A stretch of DNA of 64,000 nt from Nonomuraea candida (GCF_000725485.1 NZ_JOAG01000027.1:124001-188000), one strand, 5' to 3'. Counted from the stretch's first letter, positions 49,208 to 57,937 are shown. Notes: generated by a model from the letters alone, not told the origin. Numbers and translations: made by a program.

Positions 49208-50311
49208 TCAGAGCCGGCCGAGGGTCGCCATCGCGGGGAGGGCGCGGTCGTCGTAGTCGAACAGGGCCTGGTTCTCCCAGCCGTTGCCGGACGCCGGATC
49301 GGCCGGGTCCCAGCCGTTGCCGCGCACCCCGGTCCAGGTGGCCTCCCAGGTGAACAGCCCCAGGCCCAGCCCTCCGGGGACGGCGCGCACGATGTCGGCC
49401 ACCCGCGCGAGCATCGCCGCCTGGCCCTGCGGCGTGGCCCGGTGGCCGGGGTACGGCTCGGCGGAGGTGATGATGTTCGCCCAGCCGTCGTCGTCCGCCG
49501 TGGTGAACGGGTAGGCGGTCTCGGCCAGGACGACGGGCTTGCGGTAGCGGGTGGCCACGTCGTTGAGGTTGGCCTGGAACGCCTCCAGGGTGCCGTGCCA
49601 GTAGGGGTAGTACGACAGCCCGATCACGTCGTACCGGATGCCGTGGGCGGCGGCGTTGTCGAACCACCACCGGTACAACCCGTTGTCGCCCCCGTCCGCC
49701 AGGTGCAGCACGACCCTGGTCGAGCCCGACACCGCCTTGACCGCGTCGTGGCCGGCGTTCAGCAGCGCGGCCGTGCCGGCCCAGTTCGCGGTGGAGCCGT
49801 CCGGCCAGAGCAGGCCGCCGTTGAGCTCGTTGCCGACCTGCACCATGTCGGCCGTGGTGCCCTGGTCGCGCAGCGCGGCGAGCACGTCGTACGTGTGGTC
49901 GTAGACGGCCTGCCTGAGCCGGTCGAACGGCAGCGCCTCCCAGGCGGCCGGCTTGTACTGCTTGCCGGGGTCGGCCCAGGTGTCGGAGTAGTGGAAGTCG
50001 ATGAGCAGGCCCATGCGCTGCGCCTTGACCCGCCTGGCCACCGCGAGCACCCGCTCCTTGGTGTTGTAGCCGTCGGCCGGGTTCACCCAGACCTTGAGCC
50101 TGATGTAGTTGAGCCCGGCCCGCGCCAGGATGGCCAGCGCGTCGCCCCTGCGCCCGCCGGCGTCGCGGTAGACGCCGCCGAGGGCCTCCGACTTGGCCAG
50201 GCTGGACACGTCCGCGCCCCTGATCTGGAGCCGGCCGGGCCCCGCCTGCGCCTGCGCCGGGGCGGCGAGGGCCGCGAGTAACAGCAGCGCGGTGACGATG
50301 ATGCGTTTCAT
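49208..50311 (-). CDS. Endo-beta-1,4-galactanase, GH53 (secreted)
   Basis: The 367-residue precursor has a signal peptide (MKRIIVTALLLLAALAAPAQ, cut near residue 23). GADVSSLAKSEALGG, the acid/base Glu162 in VQVGNELNGG and the nucleophile Glu264 in VVLAETAYPF are the GH53 hallmarks. It cleaves beta-1,4-galactan and arabinogalactan side chains outside the cell into galactooligosaccharides. It follows the GH42 gene by 10 nt, so the two form the left arm of the divergent galactan locus. Confidence 0.92.
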   Translation of the reverse strand: MKRIIVTALLLLAALAAPAQAQAGPGRLQIRGADVSSLAKSEALGGVYRDAGGRRGDALAILARAGLNYIRLKVWVNPADGYNTKERVLAVARRVKAQRMGLLIDFHYSDTWADPGKQYKPAAWEALPFDRLRQAVYDHTYDVLAALRDQGTTADMVQVGNELNGGLLWPDGSTANWAGTAALLNAGHDAVKAVSGSTRVVLHLADGGDNGLYRWWFDNAAAHGIRYDVIGLSYYPYWHGTLEAFQANLNDVATRYRKPVVLAETAYPFTTADDDGWANIITSAEPYPGHRATPQGQAAMLARVADIVRAVPGGLGLGLFTWEATWTGVRGNGWDPADPASGNGWENQALFDYDDRALPAMATLGRL

Positions 50312-50321
50312 CAGGATCTCC

Positions 50322-52322
50322 CTAGGGTCGGGGGGTCTCCTCGGCGGCCGGGGCCTCGATGACCGTGACCGCGCCGGCCGCGACGGTGACCGGCCCGTCG
50401 TGCCGTACGCCGTCGAACACGCTCACGCCGCTCACCCCCTCGACCGTCACCGGCAGGTCGCCGTGGTTGATCAGGAAGACGTGCCGGCCCCTGCGCACCA
50501 GCTCCAGGGTGTCCGGCAGGCCGCGCGGGCGGGACACGCCCGCGCGGTCGAGCACCTGCGCGAGCAGCTCGCGCAGGCCGGTGACGGGGGCGGTGGCCAG
50601 ATACCAGGCGGCGCCCGCGCCGAGGTCGTGGCGGGTGACGGCGGGGTGGCCGGCGTCCGGCCCCCCGGCGAAGCCCCGGACCGTGACCGCACCCGCCGGG
50701 CGCACCCGTTCCGACCAGATCCGGGCGACGTCGCCGCCGGTCAGGGTCACGGTCTCGTGCTCGCGCAGCGGGTGGAACTCCTCGACGGACAGGCCGAGCA
50801 GCTCGCGCAGCGCGCCGGGGTGGGGGCCCGGGTGGATGGTGTCGTGCTCGTCCACGATGCCGGAGAAATACGACACGAGCAGGTGGCCGCCGGCTTCCAC
50901 GTACCGGTGCAGGTTCTTGGCGGACGCCTCGGTCAGCAGGTACGAGCTGGGCGCCACCACCACCCGATATCCCGAAATATCGGCTGAAGGGTGGACGAAG
51001 TCCACCGTCACGTGCTCCCGCCACAACGCCTCGTAGAAGGCGTCCACCCGCTCCCGGAACGTCAGGTCCACCGACGGCCGCCAGTCCAGCTCCAGCGCCC
51101 AGTACGACTCCCAGTCCCACACGATCGCCACCTCCGCCGGCACCCCGCTCCCCCGCACCCCGGCGAGCCTGCGCAGGTCGGCCCCGAGCCGCACCACCTC
51201 GCGCCACTGCTCGGAGTCCGTTCCGGCGTGCGGCACCATCCCGGAGTGGAACTTCTCCGCGCCGAACCGCGAGGCCCTGAACTGGAAGAACAGCACGCTG
51301 TCGGAGCCGCGGGCCACGTGCGCGAGGCTGTTGCGGCGCATCTCGCCGGGCCGTTTGGCGAGGTTGCGCGGCTGCCAGTTGACCGCGCCCGCCGAGTGCT
51401 CCATCAGCATCCACGGCGCCCCGCCCGCCACCGAGCGCGCCAGGTCGGCGGACATGGCCAGGTCGATGTGGTTGTCGGGCCGCTCGGCCCTGAGGTAGTG
51501 GTCGTTGGCGATCACGTCCAGCTCGCGGGCCCACCGCCACAGGTCGGTGGACTTGCAGTTGACGGTGCCGGCGAAGTTGGTGGTGATCGGCAGGCCGGGG
51601 GCGGTCTCGCGCAGGATGTCGCGCTGCAGCAGGTAGTGCTCGCGGTGCTGGGCGTCGCTGAAGCGGGCGTAGTCGAGGCGCTGGGCCGGGTTGACGGCGG
51701 TGTGGTTGGCGCGGGGGGCGTCGATCTGCCCCCAGTCGGTGTAGGTCTGGCCCCAGAACGTGCTGCCCCAGGCGTCGTTCAGGGCGGAGATGTCGCGGTA
51801 GGTGGTGCGCAGCCACGCGCGCCAGGCCGTCACGCTGTGCTCGCAGTAGCACTCGCCGAGCGGCGCGCCGTACTCGTTGTGCACGTGCCACATGACCACG
51901 GCCGGGTGCCCCCGGTAGTGCTCGCCCAGCGCCCGCACCAGCCGCGCGGTGGCCGCGCGGAAGGCCGGGGCGCTGGAGCAGGCGCTCTGCCTGCCGCCGA
52001 AGCCGATCCGCCGGCCCTCCCTGTTCACCGGCAGCACGTCGGGGTGCGCGGCCACGAACCAGGCCGGCGGCGCGGCGGTCGGGGTGGCCAGGTCCACCGC
52101 GACGCCGGCCGCGTGCAGCCGGTCGATGATCTCGTCCAGCCAGCCGAACGCGAACCGCCCCTCCTCGGGCTCCATCAGCGCCCACGAGAACATGCCGAGG
52201 CTGACGAGGTTCACCCCGGCCTCGCGCATCAGGGCCGCGTCCTCCTCCAGGACCTCGCGCGGCCACTGCTCCGGGTTGTAGTCGCCGCCAAAGGCGATCC
52301 CGGCCGGACGCTCCGGATACAT
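50322..52322 (-). CDS. Beta-galactosidase, GH42 (galactan locus)
   Basis: The 666-residue enzyme has the acid/base Glu150 in WHVHNEYGAP and the nucleophile Glu308 in WMLMEHSAGAVN. GECYCEHS contains the Cys of the GH42 zinc site, and CSSAPAF precedes it. There is no signal peptide; it would split imported galactooligosaccharides. It resembles the other GH42 at 38420 over its length but lacks the AGPDS linker. The start at 52322 lies 19 nt from an operator shared in mirror image with the binding-protein gene. Confidence 0.9.
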   Translation of the reverse strand: MYPERPAGIAFGGDYNPEQWPREVLEEDAALMREAGVNLVSLGMFSWALMEPEEGRFAFGWLDEIIDRLHAAGVAVDLATPTAAPPAWFVAAHPDVLPVNREGRRIGFGGRQSACSSAPAFRAATARLVRALGEHYRGHPAVVMWHVHNEYGAPLGECYCEHSVTAWRAWLRTTYRDISALNDAWGSTFWGQTYTDWGQIDAPRANHTAVNPAQRLDYARFSDAQHREHYLLQRDILRETAPGLPITTNFAGTVNCKSTDLWRWARELDVIANDHYLRAERPDNHIDLAMSADLARSVAGGAPWMLMEHSAGAVNWQPRNLAKRPGEMRRNSLAHVARGSDSVLFFQFRASRFGAEKFHSGMVPHAGTDSEQWREVVRLGADLRRLAGVRGSGVPAEVAIVWDWESYWALELDWRPSVDLTFRERVDAFYEALWREHVTVDFVHPSADISGYRVVVAPSSYLLTEASAKNLHRYVEAGGHLLVSYFSGIVDEHDTIHPGPHPGALRELLGLSVEEFHPLREHETVTLTGGDVARIWSERVRPAGAVTVRGFAGGPDAGHPAVTRHDLGAGAAWYLATAPVTGLRELLAQVLDRAGVSRPRGLPDTLELVRRGRHVFLINHGDLPVTVEGVSGVSVFDGVRHDGPVTVAAGAVTVIEAPAAEETPRP

Positions 52323-52341
52323 CCATCCCCCTAGAAAGCTT

Positions 52342-52357
52342 CTGTGAACGTGCACAG
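52342..52357. promoter_or_regulatory. LacI-type operator, left site
   Basis: CTGTGAACGTGCACAG is a near-palindrome (TGTGNACGTNCACA core). It lies exactly 19 nt upstream of the GH42 start at 52322 and is the exact reverse complement of the right site. Confidence 0.8.
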
Positions 52358-52467
52358 TAATCTTTCTCCGCCCTGCCGGGGAACACCTATCCCGAAATTT
52401 GCTGCTTTTGCAGGAGATTAACGAGAGCGTAACGACCTCTTGACGGCCATTTCAGCGCTGTTCCACT

Positions 52468-52483
52468 CTGTGCACGTTCACAG
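52468..52483. promoter_or_regulatory. LacI-type operator, right site
   Basis: CTGTGCACGTTCACAG is the exact reverse complement of the site at 52342 and lies exactly 19 nt upstream of the binding-protein start at 52503. A TTGACG at 52440-52445 may be the -35 element of this side. Confidence 0.8.
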
Positions 52484-52502
52484 AACTGTCTGGAGGTACG
52501 CA

Positions 52503-53819
52503 ATGCGCGCCAACCGCCTTGGAGCAGCCCTGGCCGTCGCACTCACGGCCGCCCTCGCGAGCTGCGGCTCCGGCGAGCCCACCGAGAGGCCCGAGGCGGC
52601 GCAGAGCCCCGCGGCCTCCGCGCAGGGGCCCGTCACGCTCACGTACTGGACCTGGGCCCCCAACATGGACAAGATCGTCGAGGTGTGGAACGCCGCCAAC
52701 CCCGACGTCCGGGTCACGGTCAGCAAGCAGGCGGGCGGCGACGACGCGGCGGCCAAGTTCCTCACCGCGGCCAAGGCCGGCAACCCGCCCGACCTGGTGC
52801 AGGCCGAGTACCAGCACCTGCCGTCGTTCATCGCCGCCGACGCGGTGGCCGACCTCAAGGCCGAGACGGCCGCGATCGAGAAGGAGTTCAGCGCGGGCCT
52901 GTGGGGGCTGGTCACGCTGGGCACCGAGTCCGTCTACGGCATCCCGCAGGACAGCGGCCCGATGATGCTCTTCTACCGCAAGGACCTGTTCGACAAGCAC
53001 GGGCTCAAGGTGCCGGCGACCTGGCAGGAGTACGCCGAGGCCGCCAGGAAGCTGCGCGAGAAGGACCCGCAGGCGTACCTCGGCACGTTCTCCAGCAAGG
53101 ATCCGGGAGCGTTCACAGGGCTGGCCCAGCAGGCCGGCGCGCAGTGGTGGTCGATCAGCGGCGAGTCGTGGAAGGTCGGCATCGCCGACGAGCCCACCAG
53201 GAGGGTCGCCGCCTACTGGGACGGCCTGGTCAAGGAGGGCGTCATCGACGACATGCCGTACTTCACCCCCGAGTGGAACAAGGCACTCAACGACGGCAGG
53301 CTGCTGACCTGGCCCTCCGCCGTGTGGGCGCCGGGCGTGCTGGCCGGCAACGCGCCCAAGGCCAAGGGCAAGTGGGCCGTCGCGCCGCTGCCGCAGTGGA
53401 ACGCCGGGGAGAGCTACAGCGGGTTCTGGGGCGGCTCGTCCACCGCCGTGTCGGCCGGCACGCCGCACAAGGCCGCCGCCGCGCGCTTCGCCACCTGGCT
53501 CAACACCGACCCGGCCGCCATCGGCCTGCTGGTCGAGGAGGCCGCCGTCTACCCGGCCGCCACCAAGGGCCAGGCCACCCTCGGCCAGGCGCCGGACTAC
53601 TTCTCCAACCAGCCCGACTTCTGGCGGCAGGCGGCCGCCGTCTCCGCCGGGGCGCGCGGCTTCACCTTCGGGCCGAACGTCGGCGTCACGTACAACGCCT
53701 TCAAGGACGGCTTCGACAAGGCGCTGCAGAACAGGACGCCGTTCACCGACGCCGTGCAGGGCATGCAGGACGCCACGGTCGCCGACATGCGCAAGTCCGG
53801 CTTCCAGCTCGCGTCGTGA
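52503..53819 (+). CDS. Galactooligosaccharide ABC transporter substrate-binding lipoprotein
   Basis: The 438-residue precursor has a lipoprotein signal ending in ALASCGSG (Cys about residue 21). VTLTYWTWAPNMDKIVEVWN and YGIPQDSGPMMLFYRKDLFDK match the other binding protein of the window at about half of positions. It would bind the products of the GH53 galactanase. It is the first gene of the right arm of the divergent locus; the right operator lies before it. Confidence 0.88.
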   Translation: MRANRLGAALAVALTAALASCGSGEPTERPEAAQSPAASAQGPVTLTYWTWAPNMDKIVEVWNAANPDVRVTVSKQAGGDDAAAKFLTAAKAGNPPDLVQAEYQHLPSFIAADAVADLKAETAAIEKEFSAGLWGLVTLGTESVYGIPQDSGPMMLFYRKDLFDKHGLKVPATWQEYAEAARKLREKDPQAYLGTFSSKDPGAFTGLAQQAGAQWWSISGESWKVGIADEPTRRVAAYWDGLVKEGVIDDMPYFTPEWNKALNDGRLLTWPSAVWAPGVLAGNAPKAKGKWAVAPLPQWNAGESYSGFWGGSSTAVSAGTPHKAAAARFATWLNTDPAAIGLLVEEAAVYPAATKGQATLGQAPDYFSNQPDFWRQAAAVSAGARGFTFGPNVGVTYNAFKDGFDKALQNRTPFTDAVQGMQDATVADMRKSGFQLAS

Positions 53820-54721
53820 CGCACCCGGACAGGACCGTGCGGCAGCCGGGACGGATCCTCTGGCCGTACGTCTTCCTCACCCCCGCGATCGTGCTGTTCA
53901 CGCTCTTCCTCGCCGTCCCCATCGGCTACACCGTCTACCTGGCGACGCGCCGCGCCAAGGTGTCCGGGCTCGGGCTGGGACGCGGGGCGCGCAGGGAGGT
54001 GTTCGTCGGGTTCGAGAACTTCGCCGCCGCCCTGGCCGACGCCGAGCTGTGGCACGGCTGGCTGCGCGTGCTCGGGTACGGCGCGCTGGTGCTGGTCGTG
54101 ATGCTGGGCCTGGCGCTGCTGTTCGCGCTGCTGCTGGACACGGCGCGGGTGCGGCTGGCCCGGTTCTCGCGGATCGCGATCTTCCTGCCGTTCGCGGTGC
54201 CCGGCGTGGCGGCCACGCTGCTGTGGGGCTTCCTCTACCTGCCCTCGCTCAGCCCGATCCGGGAGGTGCTCGACGTCGACTTCCTGGGCGCGACCACCGT
54301 CACGTACTCGATGGCGAACGTGGCGGTGTGGGGCGGGACCGGCTTCAACATGCTCGCGCTCTACACCACGCTGCGCGCCATCCCCCGCGACCTGTACGAG
54401 GCCGCCCGGCTCGACGGCGCCTCCGAGTTCCAGATCGCCGTCCGCGTCAAGATCCCGCTCCTGACCCCGGCGATCATCCTGACCACCGTGTTCTCGATCA
54501 TCGCGACCATCCAGGTGTTCACCGAGCCCACGGCGCTGCGCCCGCTGACCAACACGATCAGCTCCACGTGGAGCCCGCTCATGAAGGTCTACCGCGACGC
54601 GTTCGTCAACGGCGACCTGTACTCGGCCGCCGCCACCTCGATCGTCATCGCGGCGATCTCGCTCGTCCTGTCGCTCGGATTCCTGCGCGTGGTCCGCGAC
54701 CGCGCCTTCGGGGAGAGCTGA
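53816..54721 (+). CDS. Sugar ABC transporter permease (MalF type, galactan locus)
   Basis: The 301-residue protein has six membrane segments and the EAA loop EAARLDGASEFQIAVRVKIP near residue 195. GTG 53816 overlaps the binding-protein stop as GTGA. Its 3' end, including the stop and the next start, is duplicated at a 26-nt distance, giving an extra tiny ORF before the second permease. Confidence 0.87.
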   Translation: MTHPDRTVRQPGRILWPYVFLTPAIVLFTLFLAVPIGYTVYLATRRAKVSGLGLGRGARREVFVGFENFAAALADAELWHGWLRVLGYGALVLVVMLGLALLFALLLDTARVRLARFSRIAIFLPFAVPGVAATLLWGFLYLPSLSPIREVLDVDFLGATTVTYSMANVAVWGGTGFNMLALYTTLRAIPRDLYEAARLDGASEFQIAVRVKIPLLTPAIILTTVFSIIATIQVFTEPTALRPLTNTISSTWSPLMKVYRDAFVNGDLYSAAATSIVIAAISLVLSLGFLRVVRDRAFGES

Positions 54722-54754
54722 TGACCACCGCCTTCGGGGAGGGCTGATGACCAC
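54703..54754 (+). repeat. 26-bp tandem duplication at the permease stop/start junction
   Basis: Copies at 54703-54728 and 54729-54754 both contain CGCCTTCGGGGAGRGCTGATGACCAC (read in two parts here: the Gly-Glu codons, then TGATGA). Each has a TGATG stop/start overlap. The first is the end of permease 1; the second precedes the real start of permease 2. Confidence 0.9.
54721..54747 (+). other. 8-codon minigene between the two permeases
   Basis: ATG 54721, overlapping the permease 1 stop by 1 nt, opens MTTAFGEG and stops at 54745-54747. The next ATG (54747) overlaps that stop in the same way and starts permease 2. The minigene is a direct product of the 26-bp duplication (26 = 27 - 1). Confidence 0.6.
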
Positions 54755-55553
54755 CGCGTTCCGCCACCGGCCGCCGCGGGCCGGAGCCGGCCGCGCCGCC
54801 GGTCTCGTGCCGACCGCGCTGCTGCTCGTCGGCGCCGTCTACTGCCTGTTCCCGGTGGTGTGGGTGCTGATCGCGGCCACCAAGTCGCCGGGCGAGCTGT
54901 TCACCACCTCCACGCTCTCCTTCGGCACCGGCTTCCTCGGCAACGTCTCGGAGCTGTTCGCCTACCGTGACGGCGTGTTCTGGTGGTGGGCCGGCAACAC
55001 GCTCCTCTACGCGGGCGGCGGCGCGCTGCTGTCCACCGCCGTCTCGGCGATCTCGGGGTACACCCTGGCGAAATACCGCTTCCCCGGCCGGGACGCCATC
55101 TTCACCCTGCTCATCGGCGGCATCCTGGTGCCCGCCGTGGTGCTGGCCATCCCGCAGTACCTGCTGTTCTCCAAGATCGGGCTGGCCGACACGTACGCGG
55201 CCGTGCTGCTGCCGCAGATCCTGCACCCGTACGGCATCTACCTGGCCCGCGTCTACGCCGCCGCGGCCGTCCCCGACTCCCTGCTGGAGGCGGGGGGGCG
55301 CTGCCGCGCCCGGCGAGGCGGGCCCGGTGGAGGGGGTAAACAGCTGCCCCGGCCTCTTGGTGGCGTCGATCAGCACCCACACCACCGGGAACAGGCAGGA
55401 GGCGGCCCCGACGAGCAGCAGGGCGCGAACCAGCCCTCGCTCTACAATCTGATCCTCACGGGCGCCTTCCTGTCGATCATCCCCTTGATCGCGCTCTTCC
55501 TCACGATGCAGCGATACTGGAAGACCGACCTGTCCTCTGGAGCCCTGAAGTGA
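54747..55553 (+). CDS. Sugar ABC transporter permease (MalG type) with an inverted internal segment
   Basis: The 268-residue frame starts and ends like the intact permease at 42796: it has the first four membrane segments to AVPDSLLEAG and resumes with QPSLYNLILTGAFLSIIPL. In between (about 55290-55430) the expected EAA loop and fifth segment are missing. They are replaced by about 47 Gly/Arg/His-rich residues. On the minus strand this piece reads LLLVGAASCLFPVVWVLIDA and onward TKRPGQLFTPST, a copy of permease N-terminal sequence (the first-segment region of this gene). The frame stays open by chance. Without the EAA loop the ATPase cannot dock, so the protein is probably inactive, or the sequence is misassembled. 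Confidence 0.8.
   Translation: MTTAFRHRPPRAGAGRAAGLVPTALLLVGAVYCLFPVVWVLIAATKSPGELFTTSTLSFGTGFLGNVSELFAYRDGVFWWWAGNTLLYAGGGALLSTAVSAISGYTLAKYRFPGRDAIFTLLIGGILVPAVVLAIPQYLLFSKIGLADTYAAVLLPQILHPYGIYLARVYAAAAVPDSLLEAGGRCRARRGGPGGGGKQLPRPLGGVDQHPHHREQAGGGPDEQQGANQPSLYNLILTGAFLSIIPLIALFLTMQRYWKTDLSSGALK
54842..54873 (+). repeat. Left arm of a 32-bp perfect inverted repeat
   Basis: These 32 bases, coding for LFPVVWVLI of the first membrane segment, recur in reverse complement at 55367-55398. The similarity extends on both sides to roughly 95 bp with about a dozen mismatches. Confidence 0.95.
55367..55398 (-). repeat. Right arm of the 32-bp inverted repeat, core of the inverted segment
   Basis: Exact reverse complement of 54842-54873. 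The surrounding segment (about 55290-55430) is a diverged inverted copy of permease 5' sequence that replaces the normal middle of this gene. Confidence 0.95.
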
Positions 55554-56545
55554 AACGCCCCACGATCCACGATGTCGCCGCCGCCGCGGGCGTCTCCCGC
55601 GGCACGGTCTCCCGCCTGCTCAACGGGGACAAATACGTGAGCCCGGCGGCGCGCGTGGCCATCGAACGGGCCATCTCCGAGACCGGCTACGTCGTCAACC
55701 GCGCCGCCCGCAGCCTGGTCACCCAGCGCACCGGCTCGGTCGTCATGGTCCTGTCCGAGCCGCACGAGAAGCTGTTCGAAGACCCCAACTACAGCACGAT
55801 GATCCGGGTCGCCATCCGGATGCTGGCCGAGCGCGACCTGTCGCTGGTGATGATGCTGGCCGGCGACGAGGCCGACAGGGAGCGGGTGGTGCGCTACGTG
55901 CGGGGCGGCCACGCCGACGGCGTGCTGCTGGTCTCGACGCACGCCGGCGACCCGCTCCTCGACGCCCTGCGCAGCGGCCCGCCGGCCGTCTCCTGCGGCG
56001 CCGTCATCGGCCGCGAGACCGTCATCCCGTACGCCGCCGCCGACGACCGCCTCGGCGCCCGCCAGATGACCGAGTACTTCGTCGGCCTGGGCCGCCGGCG
56101 CATCGCCATGATCACCGGCCCGATGGACACGCCGGGCGGCATCCAGCGCCTGGAGGGCTTCGCCGACGTGCTCGGCCGCAAGGCCACCAAGCGCCTGATC
56201 GCCCACGGCGACTGGACCCAGGCCAGCGGCGAGCGCGCCATGACCGAACTCCTGGAGCGCACCCCCGACCTCGACGCCGTCTTCGTCGCCTCCGACCTCA
56301 TGGCCGCCGGCGCCCTGGCGGCCCTGCGCGCGGCCGGCCGCCGCGTCCCGGACGACGTGGCGGTGGGCGGCTTCGACGACTCCCCCGTCGCCCTCTCCAC
56401 CCACCCGCCCCTGACCACCATCAGACAGCCCCTGGCCGAGATGGCCCAGGAAACCCTCCGCCTCCTGCTGGCCCTCATAGACGGCGCCGACCACGTCGAC
56501 CCGGTCATCCTCCCCACCGAACTGGTCATCCGCGCCTCCGCCTGA
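55550..56545 (+). CDS. LacI-family regulator of the galactan locus
   Basis: The 331-residue protein has the helix-turn-helix TIHDVAAAAGVSRGTVSRLL (residues 4-23) and hinge SETGYVVNRAARSLVTQRT. The sugar-binding domain has VFVASDLMAAGALAALR and GGFDDSPVALSTHPPLTTI. GTG 55550 overlaps the permease stop as GTGA. It most likely binds the twin TGTGNACGTNCACA sites at 52342 and 52468 and represses both arms until a galactooligosaccharide binds. Confidence 0.9.
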   Translation: MKRPTIHDVAAAAGVSRGTVSRLLNGDKYVSPAARVAIERAISETGYVVNRAARSLVTQRTGSVVMVLSEPHEKLFEDPNYSTMIRVAIRMLAERDLSLVMMLAGDEADRERVVRYVRGGHADGVLLVSTHAGDPLLDALRSGPPAVSCGAVIGRETVIPYAAADDRLGARQMTEYFVGLGRRRIAMITGPMDTPGGIQRLEGFADVLGRKATKRLIAHGDWTQASGERAMTELLERTPDLDAVFVASDLMAAGALAALRAAGRRVPDDVAVGGFDDSPVALSTHPPLTTIRQPLAEMAQETLRLLLALIDGADHVDPVILPTELVIRASA

Positions 56546-56614
56546 CCCCATCCCCGGCCGCACGGAGGAGGACCGATGTCGAACCCGAACCGGGGGTAGC
56601 TCATGAGGCCCCGT

Positions 56615-56965
56615 TCAGGGCTCTCTTCGCCTCGGCGGATTCAGGCTCCACGACACCACCGGCCCACTGCCACGGCCCGTGCTTCCCTTCTGGAACGTTC
56701 GGTAGGCGGCCTCGGTGGTGAAGAGACGCTGCGTCGCCTTGCCCATCACGTGGTCAAGGACGTCGATGGTGAGCATGCCGCGATCGCGTGTCGGATGGAA
56801 GAGGTCTGCGATCACCTCGTCCTTCCAGGCCACCCAGTACGCGGCGCTCATCAGGACCAGACGCTCCGGCTCCATGAGGTCGCAGAGCTGGGCCATCGTC
56901 GTCCTGCCGACGCGGCGAACGGCCAGGGCGGAATCGGGGGATGCGAATGTGCCGGGCTCTGTCAT
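56615..56965 (-). CDS. Hypothetical protein
   Basis: The 116-residue product has no motif that I recognise. It has a plausible compact fold (LCDLMEPERLVLMSAAYWVA, then KDEVIADLFHPTRDRGMLTI) and coding-like base use. It lies on the minus strand between the galactan regulator and the XRE cluster, and could belong to the latter. It is predicted soluble. Confidence 0.55.
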   Translation of the reverse strand: MTEPGTFASPDSALAVRRVGRTTMAQLCDLMEPERLVLMSAAYWVAWKDEVIADLFHPTRDRGMLTIDVLDHVMGKATQRLFTTEAAYRTFQKGSTGRGSGPVVSWSLNPPRRREP

Positions 56966-57068
56966 CGGGGTTCTCCGTGAGCGTCTATCCGGGTGGCTGT
57001 GCCATCCGACGCTAGGAGCAGGGCGATCAGCATCTCAACGAGTGTGGCGAAGTGTGGCAGCCCCATGG

Positions 57069-57914
57069 CTAAAGCGCCGCCAATGCGGCGGAAATCACCC
57101 TTCGAGCCGCATCGCCCCGTACGGCCATGCTCGCCAGCATCTCGAACTCTCGGCGGTACTGTGCGATCTCCGCCGGAACGGTCACGGTCACGGCGGCCGT
57201 CAGGAGCTCCACGCGGACTTCCGTGTCGTCGTAGATGGAGAAGTCCCCCAACGTGTACGCCTCCCTGGACGCCGTGAAGGGGATCACGGCCAGGGAAACC
57301 GAAGGCAGGCGCATCGCCGACAGCAGGTGCTCAAGCTGGCCGGCGAGTACAGCCGGGCCACCCATCCGGTAGCGCAGCACCGACTCCTCCAGGACGAACG
57401 CGAATCGGTGGTCGCCCTCGCGCAGGAGTCGCGCTCGCCTCATACGCGCCGCGACCGCCACGTCCAGGTCATCGGGGATCTCGTTCTGCCGTACCACTGC
57501 CCCCATGACCGCGCGGGCGTAGTCGGGTGTTTGGAGCAGGCCGGGAACGACCTGGGAGGTGTAGAGCCGGAAGTGCCGCGTCTGCTCGAACAGGCGGGTG
57601 CGCTGCTCTTGGAGGTTGCGAAGGCCGCTCCGGTTGAACCGCTTCCACTCCATGTACATTCCGGCCACCGCACGCAGCGTGGCAAGGAGATCTTCGGTCT
57701 GATCCTCAGCCCCGCACACGCGGCACCAGGTGCGGATGTCGGCCACTGATGGGGCCCGAGCGGCATGCTCGATCTTGGAGACCTTCGTACGCTCCCACCC
57801 CGCGGCAGCGGCCAGCCCGATGGCCGTCAGCTCAGCCTCTTCGCGCATGTCGCGGAGCCGCCTGGCGAGCGCCTTGCGAGCTTCCTGCGCCGAGGACGAT
57901 GGCGAGGTGGACAT
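57069..57914 (-). CDS. XRE-family regulator with DUF5753 domain
   Basis: The 281-residue protein has an N-terminal helix-turn-helix (ALARRLRDMREEAELTAIGL and onward GWERTKVSKIEHA, about residues 15-55). The DUF5753 domain follows, with LYTSQVVPGLLQTPDYARAVM and FVLEESVLRYRMGGPAVLAGQLEHLL. This type is specific to actinomycetes and occurs with DUF397/DUF6879 small partners in development or toxin-like modules. The ATG at 57914 begins MSTSPSSSAQ; earlier starts are less likely. It sits downstream of the DUF6879 gene on the same strand. Confidence 0.88.
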   Translation of the reverse strand: MSTSPSSSAQEARKALARRLRDMREEAELTAIGLAAAAGWERTKVSKIEHAARAPSVADIRTWCRVCGAEDQTEDLLATLRAVAGMYMEWKRFNRSGLRNLQEQRTRLFEQTRHFRLYTSQVVPGLLQTPDYARAVMGAVVRQNEIPDDLDVAVAARMRRARLLREGDHRFAFVLEESVLRYRMGGPAVLAGQLEHLLSAMRLPSVSLAVIPFTASREAYTLGDFSIYDDTEVRVELLTAAVTVTVPAEIAQYRREFEMLASMAVRGDAARRVISAALAAL

Positions 57915-57937
57915 GGTGCCGCGGGCCGTAGCTGCGT

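Noticed and set aside
49086..49670. Small ORF antisense/overlapping GH53
   Set aside because: It is a frame shadow of GH53; only the 28-codon Hmp-like tail in another frame has recognisable sequence.
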